The notes under the pieces were generated by a model that had not been told where the DNA came from, did no database searches, and saw only the letters and a list, made by a program, of their open reading frames with translations. Shown in pieces: positions 1 through 7,859 of a DNA stretch of 64,000 nucleotides. Location: positions 1 to 64,000 of the forward strand of contig CAJGCP010000008.1 in the NCBI GenBank assembly GCA_904501885.1, given 5' to 3'. Position 1 is the first letter of the stretch. The number at the start of each line of letters is the position of its first letter. The translations under genes and the position numbers were made by a program. This DNA is from an uncultured Acetatifactor sp. (GTDB taxonomy: Bacteria > Bacillota > Clostridia > Lachnospirales > Lachnospiraceae).

Positions 1-2
1 AT

Positions 3-47
3 GAGTACTTTGAACCAGAAAAGATACAGTTTTCGCCCATTATTTAG
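3..47 (+). CDS. possible C-terminal tail of a gene cut by the window start
   Basis: One frame is open from the window edge and ends at TAG with the residues EYFEPEKIQFSPII. It may be the end of a gene lying to the left. The stretch is too short to identify, and chance openness cannot be excluded. Confidence 0.22.
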   Translation, partial: EYFEPEKIQFSPII

Positions 48-147
48 TGCAGAGTTATTGTTGTAACTTTTAAACCAATTGCACAAAGTGCCTAAAATAA
101 AGGATTTTTTGTGCAAAATAAATAAGAAAGAATAGAGAGTTGTTACT

Positions 148-300
148 ATGATCAACTTTGAAGAAGAATTAAAGAAATTTCATCCCAGCCTTGAGGTGGA
201 GGATGCTGCAGAAGCAATTTATAACCAGGATTTGACAGATATGGCAGATGTGCTGGTGAAAATGTTGAAAGAGTCGGATGCAAAAACGAAAGAGGTATAA
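148..300 (+). CDS. small acidic conserved-looking protein, 50 residues
   Basis: A short gene begins with MINFEEELKKF and ends two bases before the zinc-ribbon/TPR gene, so the two are probably cotranscribed. It is rich in Glu, Asp and Lys, has no membrane segment, and should fold mostly as helix. Similar 50-residue proteins beginning with this kind of sequence are familiar from Lachnospiraceae, but no function is known to me. The ribosome binding site (AATAGAGAG) is weak. A possible promoter lies upstream (TTAAAC at 70-75, TAAAAT at 93-98), but its -35 is poor. Confidence 0.6.
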   Translation: MINFEEELKKFHPSLEVEDAAEAIYNQDLTDMADVLVKMLKESDAKTKEV

Positions 301-302
301 GA

Positions 303-1715
303 ATGTTTTGTTATAATTGTGGACGTCAACTGTCGGAACACGATTTTTGTACCGCTTGCGGGGCAGATGTCTCTTTGTATAAAAAGATAATGTCCATCTC
401 CAATATGTACTACAATGAAGGATTGGAGAGAGCCGGCGTCAGAGATTTGTCCGGTGCAATCAACAGTTTACGACAGAGTTTGAAATTCAATAAAAATAAT
501 GTAGAGGCCAGAAATCTCTTGGGCTTGATTTATTACGAGACCGGTGAGGTGGTGGCGGCACTTTCTGAATGGGTTATCAGCAAGAATTTGCGCCCGGAGA
601 AGAATATTGCAGATGATTATATCAATCGCCTGCAGTCCAATACCAGCCGTCTGGAATCCATCAATCAAACCATCAAAAAGTACAACCAGTCGTTGGTACT
701 GTGTGCCCAGGGCAGCGAGGATTATGCTGCGATTCAGCTAAAGAAGGTACTTTCCCTGAATCCTAAATTCCTGCGTGCCCACCAGTTGTTGGCTTTGATA
801 TTTATCCATAAAGAGGAATGGGAAAAAGCAGAGAGAGAAATCAATAAGTGCCTTGAAATTGACAGAAATAACACGGTCACCCTCCGCTATATGAAGGAAG
901 TAAAGGGGATGACGGCACCGGACGAAAACGCAAGAGGTGGCAAGCCCAAGAAGGAAGGCGCTCTGCGGTATCAGACGGACAATGAGATTATTATTCAGCC
1001 ATTGAATCCCAAGGAGCAGAGGAAGGCCAGTGTGACTGCGCTGATCAATATGGGAATCGGATTGTTGGTTGGTTTAGCAGTGATGTATTTCCTGGTAATG
1101 CCAGCGGCAAAAACCAATGCCCGCAATGAAGCACAGGCAACCATTCAGAAAATCACCCAAGAGGCAGATGATAAGACCTATCAGATTCAGAGGTTGGAGG
1201 ATGAATTAAAGACACTTCAAAGCCAGTCCGGTAGTTGGGAGCAGAAATTAGATGGCTATGTAGGTGCGGATGGCACCTTGCAGACCTTGGATAATCTCAT
1301 CAAAGCGGCAACAGTTTACCTGGCCAACGGAGATGCCAAGGTGGCGGCAGAGTCTCTGGATGTGATTGAGGCAAACCTGAAAGTTGAGGACATGAACGAC
1401 ACATTTAAGGGACTGTACGAGGCGCTTTCCGGTCTTGTTGCTCCTGCGGTGGCAAATGACTATTACAATCGCGGTTACGAGCAGTACAGAACCGACAATT
1501 TCGCCGCTGCTATTCCTATTTTTGAAAGAACCATTCAGTATGGTGCGGGATTAAATGCAGAGAAAAAGGTGGATGCTTATTTTTATCTGGCACAGGCTTA
1601 CCTGAAAAATGACCAGAAGGAAGAGGCAAAAGCTGCCTTCAACAAAGTGATTGAACTGTTCCCCGGTAGCGAGAGAGCAGCCAGTGCCAAGCGCGTGTTG
1701 GCAGATATGGAATAA
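303..1715 (+). CDS. zinc-ribbon, TPR-repeat membrane protein
   Basis: The protein has 470 residues. It opens with a zinc ribbon (Cys3, Cys6, Cys16, Cys19) followed by cytoplasmic TPR repeats to about residue 200. One membrane segment follows at about 246-268, then a coiled coil (about 275-320) and further TPR repeats to the C-terminus. This layout suggests a scaffold that holds partners on both sides of the membrane; no enzyme motif is visible. AAAGAGG lies just before ATG. The gene follows the 50-residue gene by two bases and ends at a strong terminator, so the pair is separate from the SigF operon. Its role is unknown. Proteins of this plan are annotated as tetratricopeptide-repeat proteins in clostridia. 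Confidence 0.75.
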   Translation: MFCYNCGRQLSEHDFCTACGADVSLYKKIMSISNMYYNEGLERAGVRDLSGAINSLRQSLKFNKNNVEARNLLGLIYYETGEVVAALSEWVISKNLRPEKNIADDYINRLQSNTSRLESINQTIKKYNQSLVLCAQGSEDYAAIQLKKVLSLNPKFLRAHQLLALIFIHKEEWEKAEREINKCLEIDRNNTVTLRYMKEVKGMTAPDENARGGKPKKEGALRYQTDNEIIIQPLNPKEQRKASVTALINMGIGLLVGLAVMYFLVMPAAKTNARNEAQATIQKITQEADDKTYQIQRLEDELKTLQSQSGSWEQKLDGYVGADGTLQTLDNLIKAATVYLANGDAKVAAESLDVIEANLKVEDMNDTFKGLYEALSGLVAPAVANDYYNRGYEQYRTDNFAAAIPIFERTIQYGAGLNAEKKVDAYFYLAQAYLKNDQKEEAKAAFNKVIELFPGSERAASAKRVLADME

Positions 1716-1745
1716 CAAAAGAGAAAAGAATGAAGATACGAAAGA

Positions 1746-1780
1746 GAACCTGTAGTGAAGAAACTACGGGTTCTTTTTTT
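1746..1780 (+). terminator. intrinsic terminator after the TPR gene
   Basis: An 11-bp stem (GAACCTGTAGT with ACTACGGGTTC, one G-T pair) is followed by seven T. It separates the TPR gene from the SigF operon. Confidence 0.85.
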
Positions 1781-1834
1781 GTGCATAAAGGGTAAAGATT
1801 TTCAATAGAACAGAGAAAGGGGTTTTAGTAACAG

Positions 1835-2149
1835 ATGACAGGAAATGATTTTTGTGTCATAGACAATTGTCTCATGATACGTATGCCGGAGGAGATTGAC
1901 CATCACGGTGCAAGTATGATCAGTGAAAATGCGGACAGATATTTGATGCGGGAGGATGTGAATCATGTGGTGTTCGACTTTGAGAGGACCAGATTTATGG
2001 ATTCTTCCGGTATCGGGATTATTATGGGGCGTTATCGAAAAATATCTTGCTTCGGAGGGCGTGTTTATGCCATTCACGCGGACAAGCAGATCCGTAGGAT
2101 TTTTAATATTTCGGGATTAAATCAAGTGATGGAGGTACTGGAAGTATGA
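1835..2149 (+). CDS. spoIIAA: anti-sigma F factor antagonist SpoIIAA
   Basis: This is a 104-residue STAS-domain protein. In its dephosphorylated form it binds SpoIIAB and so releases SigF in the forespore. The DSSGIG motif (residues 56-61) holds the serine that SpoIIAB phosphorylates and SpoIIE dephosphorylates. Length and position match the family. It is the first gene of spoIIAA-spoIIAB-sigF and overlaps spoIIAB by four bases (ATGA). AGAAAGGGG lies 12 bases before ATG, slightly far. In Bacillus this operon is driven by SigH and Spo0A; I found only a badly spaced SigH-like pattern upstream. Confidence 0.95.
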   Translation: MTGNDFCVIDNCLMIRMPEEIDHHGASMISENADRYLMREDVNHVVFDFERTRFMDSSGIGIIMGRYRKISCFGGRVYAIHADKQIRRIFNISGLNQVMEVLEV

Positions 2150-2646
2150 GAGCGGAAAAGAATGAAATGGAACTAAAGTTTGATGCCCTGTCAGAGAACG
2201 AGGCCTTTGCCAGAATTTCAGTGGCGGCATTTGTGACTCATTTGAATCCCACAATGGAGGAATTGGCAGATATTAAAACTGCAGTTTCTGAGGCGGTGAC
2301 CAATAGTATTATTCACGGCTATGAAAATTGGCAAGAGACGATGCCACAGGCCTGTGATATATGTAAGGACAACATCCAAACACCTCTGATTACCATCAAA
2401 TGCCGTTTGGAACACAGTATTTTACATATCGTGGTGGAGGATAAAGGAAGGGGAATTGCAGATATTCCAAAGGCTATGGAGCCTCTTTACACCACCAAGC
2501 CGGAAATGGGCCGGTCCGGTATGGGATTTTCCTTTATGGAGGCATTTATGGATGATGTTGAGGTAGAAAGTACTTTGGGAGTAGGCACCACGGTGCGAAT
2601 GACAAAGAAGATAGGACTGGGCAGTTGGATTGCAGATGGTGAGTAG
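2146..2646 (+). CDS. spoIIAB: anti-sigma F factor / serine kinase SpoIIAB
   Basis: This GHKL-type kinase binds and inhibits SigF and phosphorylates SpoIIAA. The N box (Glu49 to Asn53), the G1 box (DKGRG, 99-103) and the G2 box (GRSGMG, 122-127) of the ATP site are all present. At 166 residues it is about 20 longer than the Bacillus protein. The extra length is a Cys-containing loop at about 62-80, between the N box and the next strand. It starts inside spoIIAA and ends two bases before sigF, as expected for tightly balanced translation. Confidence 0.95.
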   Translation: MRAEKNEMELKFDALSENEAFARISVAAFVTHLNPTMEELADIKTAVSEAVTNSIIHGYENWQETMPQACDICKDNIQTPLITIKCRLEHSILHIVVEDKGRGIADIPKAMEPLYTTKPEMGRSGMGFSFMEAFMDDVEVESTLGVGTTVRMTKKIGLGSWIADGE

Positions 2647-2648
2647 AT

Positions 2649-3416
2649 ATGGACGAGGTATCAGCACTGATTGCAAGGTCACAGGCAGGAGAAAGTGATG
2701 CAAGAGAGGTACTGATAGAAAAAAATCTCGGTCTGGTACACCATATCGTAAAACGGTTTACGGGAAGGGGATATGATGCGGAGGATTTGTTTCAGATCGG
2801 CTGTATCGGGCTGATCAAGGCCATTGATAAGTTCGATTTGTCCCAGGGGGTAAAGTTTTCTACCTATGCCGTCCCTATGATTATGGGGGAAATCAAGCGG
2901 TTTCTGCGGGATGACGGGCTGGTGAAAGTGTCCCGTACCATCAAGGAGAATGGATACAAGGTAAAAATGGCAAGGCAGGCGTTTCAAATGGAGCATGGGC
3001 GTGAGCCCACATTTCAGGAAGTGGCGATGTACACCAAACTACCCCAGGAGGAAGTGGTGTTGGCCATGGAGGCCTCTGTACCGGTGGAATCCATCCATAC
3101 CGCCTTCCTTCAGTCGGATGGAAGCGAGACGTATTTGCTGGATAGGATTGCGGTGGCGGGGACTGTCGGAAATGGAGGTGGAGCTGTAAGAAGCGGATGC
3201 GAGGAGGATCCGGAGAAAGAGGCGCTTCTAAATCATATCCTGTTAAAGCAATTGCTTCAGGAACTGGATGAGCGGGAGAAAGAGTTGATAGCTCTAAGGT
3301 ATTTTCAGGACAAAACACAGACGCAGGTGGCCAAGGTGCTGGGCATCAGTCAGGTGCAGGTGAGTCGGTTGGAGAAAAAGATCCTTTTAAGCATGCGGCA
3401 AAAAGTGTTGCAATAG
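2649..3416 (+). CDS. sigF: RNA polymerase sigma-F factor
   Basis: This is the first forespore-specific sigma factor (255 residues). Region 2 carries the core-binding and -10 recognition segment around DLFQIGCIGLIKAIDKFD, and the C-terminal helix-turn-helix of region 4 is seen at TQTQVAKVLGISQVQVSRLE. SigF is most like SigG and SigB; the call as SigF rests on its place directly after spoIIAA and spoIIAB. The segment between regions 3 and 4 (about 165-190) has a Gly-rich insertion. SigF switches on spoIIIG (SigG), which would then read the spoVA promoters described below. Confidence 0.95.
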   Translation: MDEVSALIARSQAGESDAREVLIEKNLGLVHHIVKRFTGRGYDAEDLFQIGCIGLIKAIDKFDLSQGVKFSTYAVPMIMGEIKRFLRDDGLVKVSRTIKENGYKVKMARQAFQMEHGREPTFQEVAMYTKLPQEEVVLAMEASVPVESIHTAFLQSDGSETYLLDRIAVAGTVGNGGGAVRSGCEEDPEKEALLNHILLKQLLQELDEREKELIALRYFQDKTQTQVAKVLGISQVQVSRLEKKILLSMRQKVLQ

Positions 3417-3573
3417 GAAGGATTTGGCACTTCCCTAAATTTTTTATAAACTGCTGAAAAATGCTTTTCATACAAAGGAGCATCGTATAGAATGGAATTG
3501 TAGCTGATACATATCCGTGTCATTGTGGATGTTGATGGTTTGGTGAGGCCGGTAGGTCTATGGAGAGAAGTGA

Positions 3574-4740
3574 ATGAGATACGAAACGGATGACAGAATA
3601 GAGAGAAGCAGAAGGAGAAGCAGACGGGCAAACCGCATTTGGGTCACGCTTGGCTGTGGACTTGTGGTTGCTTTGGTGGTAGCCATTACCGCCTGCATCT
3701 GCATCTATGTGGGAGAGAAGATAGAGGGGGATGTGAAGGACGCCACCCAGGTCATGGGAATCATTGGTGGAGCGGATGGCCCCACAAGTATTATTATCGG
3801 AGAGCCTGTGGATAAACAGGATTCCGTATCGGGGGAAGAGATGGTGCCCGTGGCGCAGATGGATTTGAAGATTGCGGAGGCAAAAACCCAGGTTCGGGAA
3901 ACTACCATTAAAGAGGTGCAGGACCATTTGCGTGGCCGGATTCAGGAAGGCGACTCTCTGCTACAGGCCATCAGAAGTTTGTATCCCGATGAATTGGTGG
4001 TATATAGCGATGGAGACTATTATTTTGCACCCATCAATCGTGAATTGAAAATGAACAACCTGAAGCAGGAAAATGTGCAGGTGCTGGAAAATGGAGAGTT
4101 TCAGTATGTGGAGGACGGTCAGGTAACCTCCCATAAGGGCATTGATGTATCTCAGCATCAAGCAAAAATTGACTGGAAGGCAGTGGCCCGGGATGGCGTG
4201 GAATTTGCCATCATCCGCGTGGGATTTCGAGGATATGGACAGGAAGGCAAATTGGTGGAAGATACCCAGTACAAGAGGAATATAGAAGGCGCTTTGGCGG
4301 CAGGTATTCGTGTGGGCGTGTACTTTTACAGCCAGGCCACCTCAGAAGCGGAAGCAATAGAGGAAGCAGAGTTTGTGCTGGAGCGCATCAAGAAATATAA
4401 AATTACCTGTCCCGTGGTGGTGGATTCTGAACTGGTAGACGCCGCAGAGGGACGCATGGATGGTATCTCTGCACAGGAGCGTGCACAATACGCCGCAGCA
4501 TTCTGCGACAGGGTTGAAAAAGCGGGCTACAAGTCCATGATTTATCACAACCTAGAGGTTGGGGCGCTGAAGATGGAGATGCCTTTGCTGGAGAAGTATG
4601 ACAGATGGTTTGCTTCTTATAGTGACATATTGTATTTCCCTTATGAATATAAGATGTGGCAGTATACCGATAAAGGAAAGGTGTCCGGCATCAAGGGAAA
4701 TGTAGATTTGAATATTAGCTTTGTGCCCATCTGGGAGTAG
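3574..4740 (+). CDS. membrane-anchored GH25 lysozyme-type muramidase
   Basis: The 388-residue protein has a basic N-terminus, one membrane anchor (about 22-48), a linker, and a C-terminal glycoside hydrolase 25 domain (about 187-388). Asp191 in GIDVSQHQ and the DSE motif at 284-286 match the acidic pair of the family, which cleaves between N-acetylmuramic acid and N-acetylglucosamine. Directly after the anchor is MGIIGGADGPTSIII (61-75). This motif resembles the GGADGPT segment of sodium-pump decarboxylase beta subunits and is odd in a wall hydrolase. The gene lies between sigF and spoVAB, which suggests a part in spore cortex or engulfment remodelling, but this is inferred from position only. 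Confidence 0.85.
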   Translation: MRYETDDRIERSRRRSRRANRIWVTLGCGLVVALVVAITACICIYVGEKIEGDVKDATQVMGIIGGADGPTSIIIGEPVDKQDSVSGEEMVPVAQMDLKIAEAKTQVRETTIKEVQDHLRGRIQEGDSLLQAIRSLYPDELVVYSDGDYYFAPINRELKMNNLKQENVQVLENGEFQYVEDGQVTSHKGIDVSQHQAKIDWKAVARDGVEFAIIRVGFRGYGQEGKLVEDTQYKRNIEGALAAGIRVGVYFYSQATSEAEAIEEAEFVLERIKKYKITCPVVVDSELVDAAEGRMDGISAQERAQYAAAFCDRVEKAGYKSMIYHNLEVGALKMEMPLLEKYDRWFASYSDILYFPYEYKMWQYTDKGKVSGIKGNVDLNISFVPIWE

Positions 4741-4793
4741 GAGGGCGCAAAGCAAGTGGTAGCCGAGGCCCATATCCGGTGTCAAGGCAATCA

Positions 4794-4823
4794 GTATAAA
4801 ACACGAGAGTTCGTATCATAATA
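4794..4823 (+). promoter_or_regulatory. candidate SigG/SigF promoter of spoVAB-spoVAA
   Basis: GTATA (4794-4798), an 18-base spacer and CATAATA (4817-4823) match the forespore consensus GNATR-N17/18-CATNNTA fully. It lies 32 bases before the spoVAB start. Comparable elements precede spoVAC, spoVAD and spoVAE. Confidence 0.65.
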
Positions 4824-4854
4824 TCAGCAGAAAAGGAAAGGCGGCTGATGGAAG

Positions 4855-5304
4855 ATGCGGGCTCTTTTTTTGTGTTTGATTGGGATTAGCTATGGTGCAT
4901 TATCGGCAGCAGGTGTGTTTACCGTGTTTGTGGCGGTGGGACTGATTCCGCGCTTTGCCGGCAGGACCCATACCGCTGGGCATGTCATATTATATGAAAA
5001 CATGGTGGTGCTTGGCACAGTGGTTGGTTGTCTTACCAGCCTGTATCCGGAGTGGTTTGGATTCCTTGGAAGGTCTGCAACAGGGGGGATTATCTTACAA
5101 ATCGTTTATGGCATATTTGCCGGAATATTTGTGGGATGTCTTGCATTAGCGATTGCGGAGATGTTGGACAGCATTCCCATCTTTTCCCGGCGTATCGGGT
5201 TTCGTCATGGACTGGGGTTGGCAGTGCTTTCTATGGCATTGGGAAAATTGGCAGGGGCGCTGCTGTATTTTTGCAGCGCACTTCGATTTACCGGAGAAGG
5301 ATAA
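4855..5304 (+). CDS. spoVAB: stage V sporulation protein AB
   Basis: This is a 149-residue hydrophobic protein with about four membrane segments. It matches the SpoVAB pattern, including the GISYG start, the central EWFGF region and the C-terminal GLAVLSMALGKLAGAL segment. SpoVA proteins form the inner forespore membrane channel that imports calcium dipicolinate during sporulation and releases it in germination. In Bacillus the order is spoVAA then spoVAB; here AB comes first. A forespore-type promoter lies just upstream. Confidence 0.88.
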   Translation: MRALFLCLIGISYGALSAAGVFTVFVAVGLIPRFAGRTHTAGHVILYENMVVLGTVVGCLTSLYPEWFGFLGRSATGGIILQIVYGIFAGIFVGCLALAIAEMLDSIPIFSRRIGFRHGLGLAVLSMALGKLAGALLYFCSALRFTGEG

Positions 5305-5355
5305 CGTGATAGAGATTTGCGTCCAATCGGAGAATAGATAGACAGGAGGCCGACG

Positions 5356-5982
5356 ATGAATATTACAGTCTACCTAAAATGTGACAGAAATGTGGAGTTG
5401 AGAAAAGAGGAGGTTCTACTGAAGGATTTGGGAGAAATCCGCTGCATCGATGACCATATCAGCGCCAAACTAAAGGCGATCCGCGTGCATCGTTTTCACG
5501 AAAATGCCCCCAAAAGATTTGTCATCAGCTCCTTGCGATTAATCGCCATGATGGAAGAAGTGTGTCCCGGTATACAGGTGGAAGTGGTCGGGGAGACAGA
5601 TGTCTTGGTGGAACGGGTTAGGGTGGACAAGTATCGGGGAATTGGGCAGTGGGCAAAAGTGTTACTGGTCTGTGCTGTGAGTTTTTTTGGCACGGCGTTT
5701 ACCATTATGGCCTACCATAATGATGTGGGCATCAAAGATGTATTTTTGTTGGTGTACCAGCTGTTTATGCACGAAAAACCCACCGGTATCAATCCGTTGG
5801 AGGTTTCTTACTCCATAGGTCTTACGGTAGGGATTCTATTGTTTTTTAATCATATTGGAGGAAGGCGGATTACCAAGGACCCTACGCCCATTGAGGTGGC
5901 TATGCGTAATTATGAAGAGGATGTGGATCGGGCACTGATTGCTACGGCGGCGAGAGAGGGAAAGGAAAAGGAGAAGCCTTAG
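5356..5982 (+). CDS. spoVAA: stage V sporulation protein AA
   Basis: The 208-residue protein has a soluble N-terminal half (ITVYLKCDRN start) and two C-terminal membrane segments (about 97-118 and 153-175), as in SpoVAA. AGGAGG precedes the start at good spacing. It follows spoVAB by about 50 bases and is probably read with it. Its stop codon lies in the loop of a perfect hairpin shared with the convergent ABC exporter gene, which it overlaps by four bases. No spoVAC follows; that gene lies 3.8 kb further on, beyond two genes on the other strand. Confidence 0.87.
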   Translation: MNITVYLKCDRNVELRKEEVLLKDLGEIRCIDDHISAKLKAIRVHRFHENAPKRFVISSLRLIAMMEEVCPGIQVEVVGETDVLVERVRVDKYRGIGQWAKVLLVCAVSFFGTAFTIMAYHNDVGIKDVFLLVYQLFMHEKPTGINPLEVSYSIGLTVGILLFFNHIGGRRITKDPTPIEVAMRNYEEDVDRALIATAAREGKEKEKP

Positions 5983-5993
5983 GTGGCTTCTCC
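5970..5993. terminator. hairpin between convergent spoVAA and ABC exporter genes
   Basis: GGAGAAGCC and GGCTTCTCC form a perfect 9-bp stem with a six-base loop (TTAGGT). The loop contains the TAG of spoVAA and the TAA of the minus-strand gene. On the minus strand the stem is followed by TTTTCCTTTCCC, a usable if imperfect T-tract. On the plus strand no T-tract follows. Confidence 0.6.
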
Positions 5994-7859
5994 TGCAAAT
6001 TGTGTCATATACAAATCGTAGTATTTTCCTTTTGCATTCAACAGTTCCTCGTGGTTGCCCATCTCTACGATGCGGCCTTGGTCCATGACCACAATGGTAT
6101 CTGCATCCTGGATGGTGGACAAGCGGTGGGCGATGATGAGGCTGGTGCGGTTTTCCATCAACTTTACCATAGCGTCCTGAATATGCTTTTCTGTTCTGGT
6201 ATCTACGCTGGAGGTGGCTTCGTCCAAGATCAAAATCTTAGGCTTAGCCAAGAAGGCTCTGGCGATGGAAAGCAACTGTCTTTGCCCCTGGGACAAGTTA
6301 AATCCTGCGTGTGCTAAGGGAGTGTCGTATCCAGATTCCATACGGAGAATCATATTGTGGCAATGGCACATTTTGGCGGCTTCTTCCATTTCCGCATCCG
6401 TAATATCTTCCCTTGCATATTTTAGGTTATTGCGAATGGTGTCGGCAAACAGGATGGTGTCCTGTAAAACGATGGCAGTGTTGTTGCGCAGGTTATCACA
6501 GGAGATATCCATGATGTTCACACCGTCTATTTTGATCTCACCGCTATCGATGTCGTAGAAGCGCATCAGCAGATTTACCACGGTGGTTTTGCCGCTACCG
6601 GTGGCACCCACCAGGGCAACCTTTTGTCCGGCCTTGACTTCTAAGTTGAAATCTTTTAGAACAGGTATCCCTTCTACATAGGAGAAGTTTACATTTTCGA
6701 AAGTGATAATGCCCTTAGAATCGTCCATAGACTGTTCTCCGGATTTATCTTCACTTGTCTCGTCCATAATGGCAAATACACGCTCTGCACCGGCAAGCGC
6801 AGTTTGAATCTGTCCGTAAATCATCGCCAGCTCGTCGATGGGACGGCCAAACTGTTTCGCATAAATAATGAAGGCGGAAATTACACCCACGGTAATCATT
6901 CCTTTCAGAGCGAAGTATCCGCCGAAGGCAGCGATGATCACGAAGCTGACATTGTTGATAGCGTTCATCACAGGGCCCATGGAACCGCCCAGGATTTCTG
7001 CGATGATACCTACTTTGGTGAGCTCGTTGGAGGTATCGTTAAATTCTTCGATAACCGCATCCTCCTGATTATATGCAACTACAGTTTTATATCCGGTTAC
7101 CATTTCCTCCACAGTGCTGTTTAGCTGCCCCAGAAGGACCTGGCGCTTGCGGTAGAATTTTCGCATGGCACCGGATAGAAATTTGGTGGCAACCACGGTC
7201 AGGATAGCAGTGGTGCATGCTAGGAACGCAAGCGGTGTACAGAGGTAGAACATCATAAAGGCAGTGCCCAAAAGAGTCAGGCTGCCGGACACCAAGGAAC
7301 TCAGCGACATGGAAATGGTGTGGGACACATTCTCAATGTCATTGGTCATACGGCTCATGATATCTCCATGAGGATGACTGTCCAAATATTTAATGGGCAG
7401 ATTTACGATTCTGTCGAACAGGTCGTTGCGCATGCGTTTTACGATGCTTTGACTGAGTAGGGCACTGAACCTGCCTTGGAATAGGGTAAACAGACTCTGT
7501 ATGCCGTAAATTCCCAGCATAATCAGCAAAAACCTACCCAGATGGCTGTAATCCCCGATGGTGATACAGTCGATGGCTTCGCTCTGAAATCTGGGTGCCA
7601 GTATGGTGGCCAGGGAAGTGGCTACCACACATACCATCAGGATGAGAATGCGTTTCTTTTCCCATTTGAAGTAGTGAATCAGACGAAGCAGGGCCTTCTT
7701 TTGATCCTTGGGTTTTTCGACTGAGTGTCTGGCTCCGGGGCCGAATCTGCCACCCCTGCCGCCACGGCCAGTCAAAGGTACCGTAAAGTTTTGATTGGGA
7801 CCACCCTGTCCGGGAGCCCCTCCCTGCATATGTGTGTTTTGAGGATGATTGCCAGCCAT
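5979..7859 (-). CDS. ABC exporter half-transporter, catalytically complete partner
   Basis: This is a 626-residue fused membrane and ATPase exporter. A Gly/Gln-rich N-terminal tail (about 45 residues) precedes six membrane segments. The ATPase domain carries Walker A (GATGSGKTT), signature LSQGQ, Walker B with the catalytic Glu (ILILDEATSSVD) and the H-loop His (IIAHRLST). It follows the other half-transporter directly and must form a heterodimer with it, like BmrCD or TM287/288. Likely substrates are drugs, lipids or peptides, which cannot be told from sequence. The pair is on the opposite strand and breaks up the spoVA genes. Confidence 0.88.
   Translation of the reverse strand: MAGNHPQNTHMQGGAPGQGGPNQNFTVPLTGRGGRGGRFGPGARHSVEKPKDQKKALLRLIHYFKWEKKRILILMVCVVATSLATILAPRFQSEAIDCITIGDYSHLGRFLLIMLGIYGIQSLFTLFQGRFSALLSQSIVKRMRNDLFDRIVNLPIKYLDSHPHGDIMSRMTNDIENVSHTISMSLSSLVSGSLTLLGTAFMMFYLCTPLAFLACTTAILTVVATKFLSGAMRKFYRKRQVLLGQLNSTVEEMVTGYKTVVAYNQEDAVIEEFNDTSNELTKVGIIAEILGGSMGPVMNAINNVSFVIIAAFGGYFALKGMITVGVISAFIIYAKQFGRPIDELAMIYGQIQTALAGAERVFAIMDETSEDKSGEQSMDDSKGIITFENVNFSYVEGIPVLKDFNLEVKAGQKVALVGATGSGKTTVVNLLMRFYDIDSGEIKIDGVNIMDISCDNLRNNTAIVLQDTILFADTIRNNLKYAREDITDAEMEEAAKMCHCHNMILRMESGYDTPLAHAGFNLSQGQRQLLSIARAFLAKPKILILDEATSSVDTRTEKHIQDAMVKLMENRTSLIIAHRLSTIQDADTIVVMDQGRIVEMGNHEELLNAKGKYYDLYMTQFAGEAT

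Noticed and set aside
1788..1818. SigH-like promoter pattern before spoIIAA (AAAGGGTAA and ATAGAAC)
   Set aside because: The spacer is nine bases where 11-12 are needed, and both boxes have mismatches.
3480..3520. Forespore promoter for the GH25 gene (GTATA at about 3486)
   Set aside because: No CATNNTA-like -10 lies at 17-18 bases, so the pattern seen before the spoVA genes is not repeated here.
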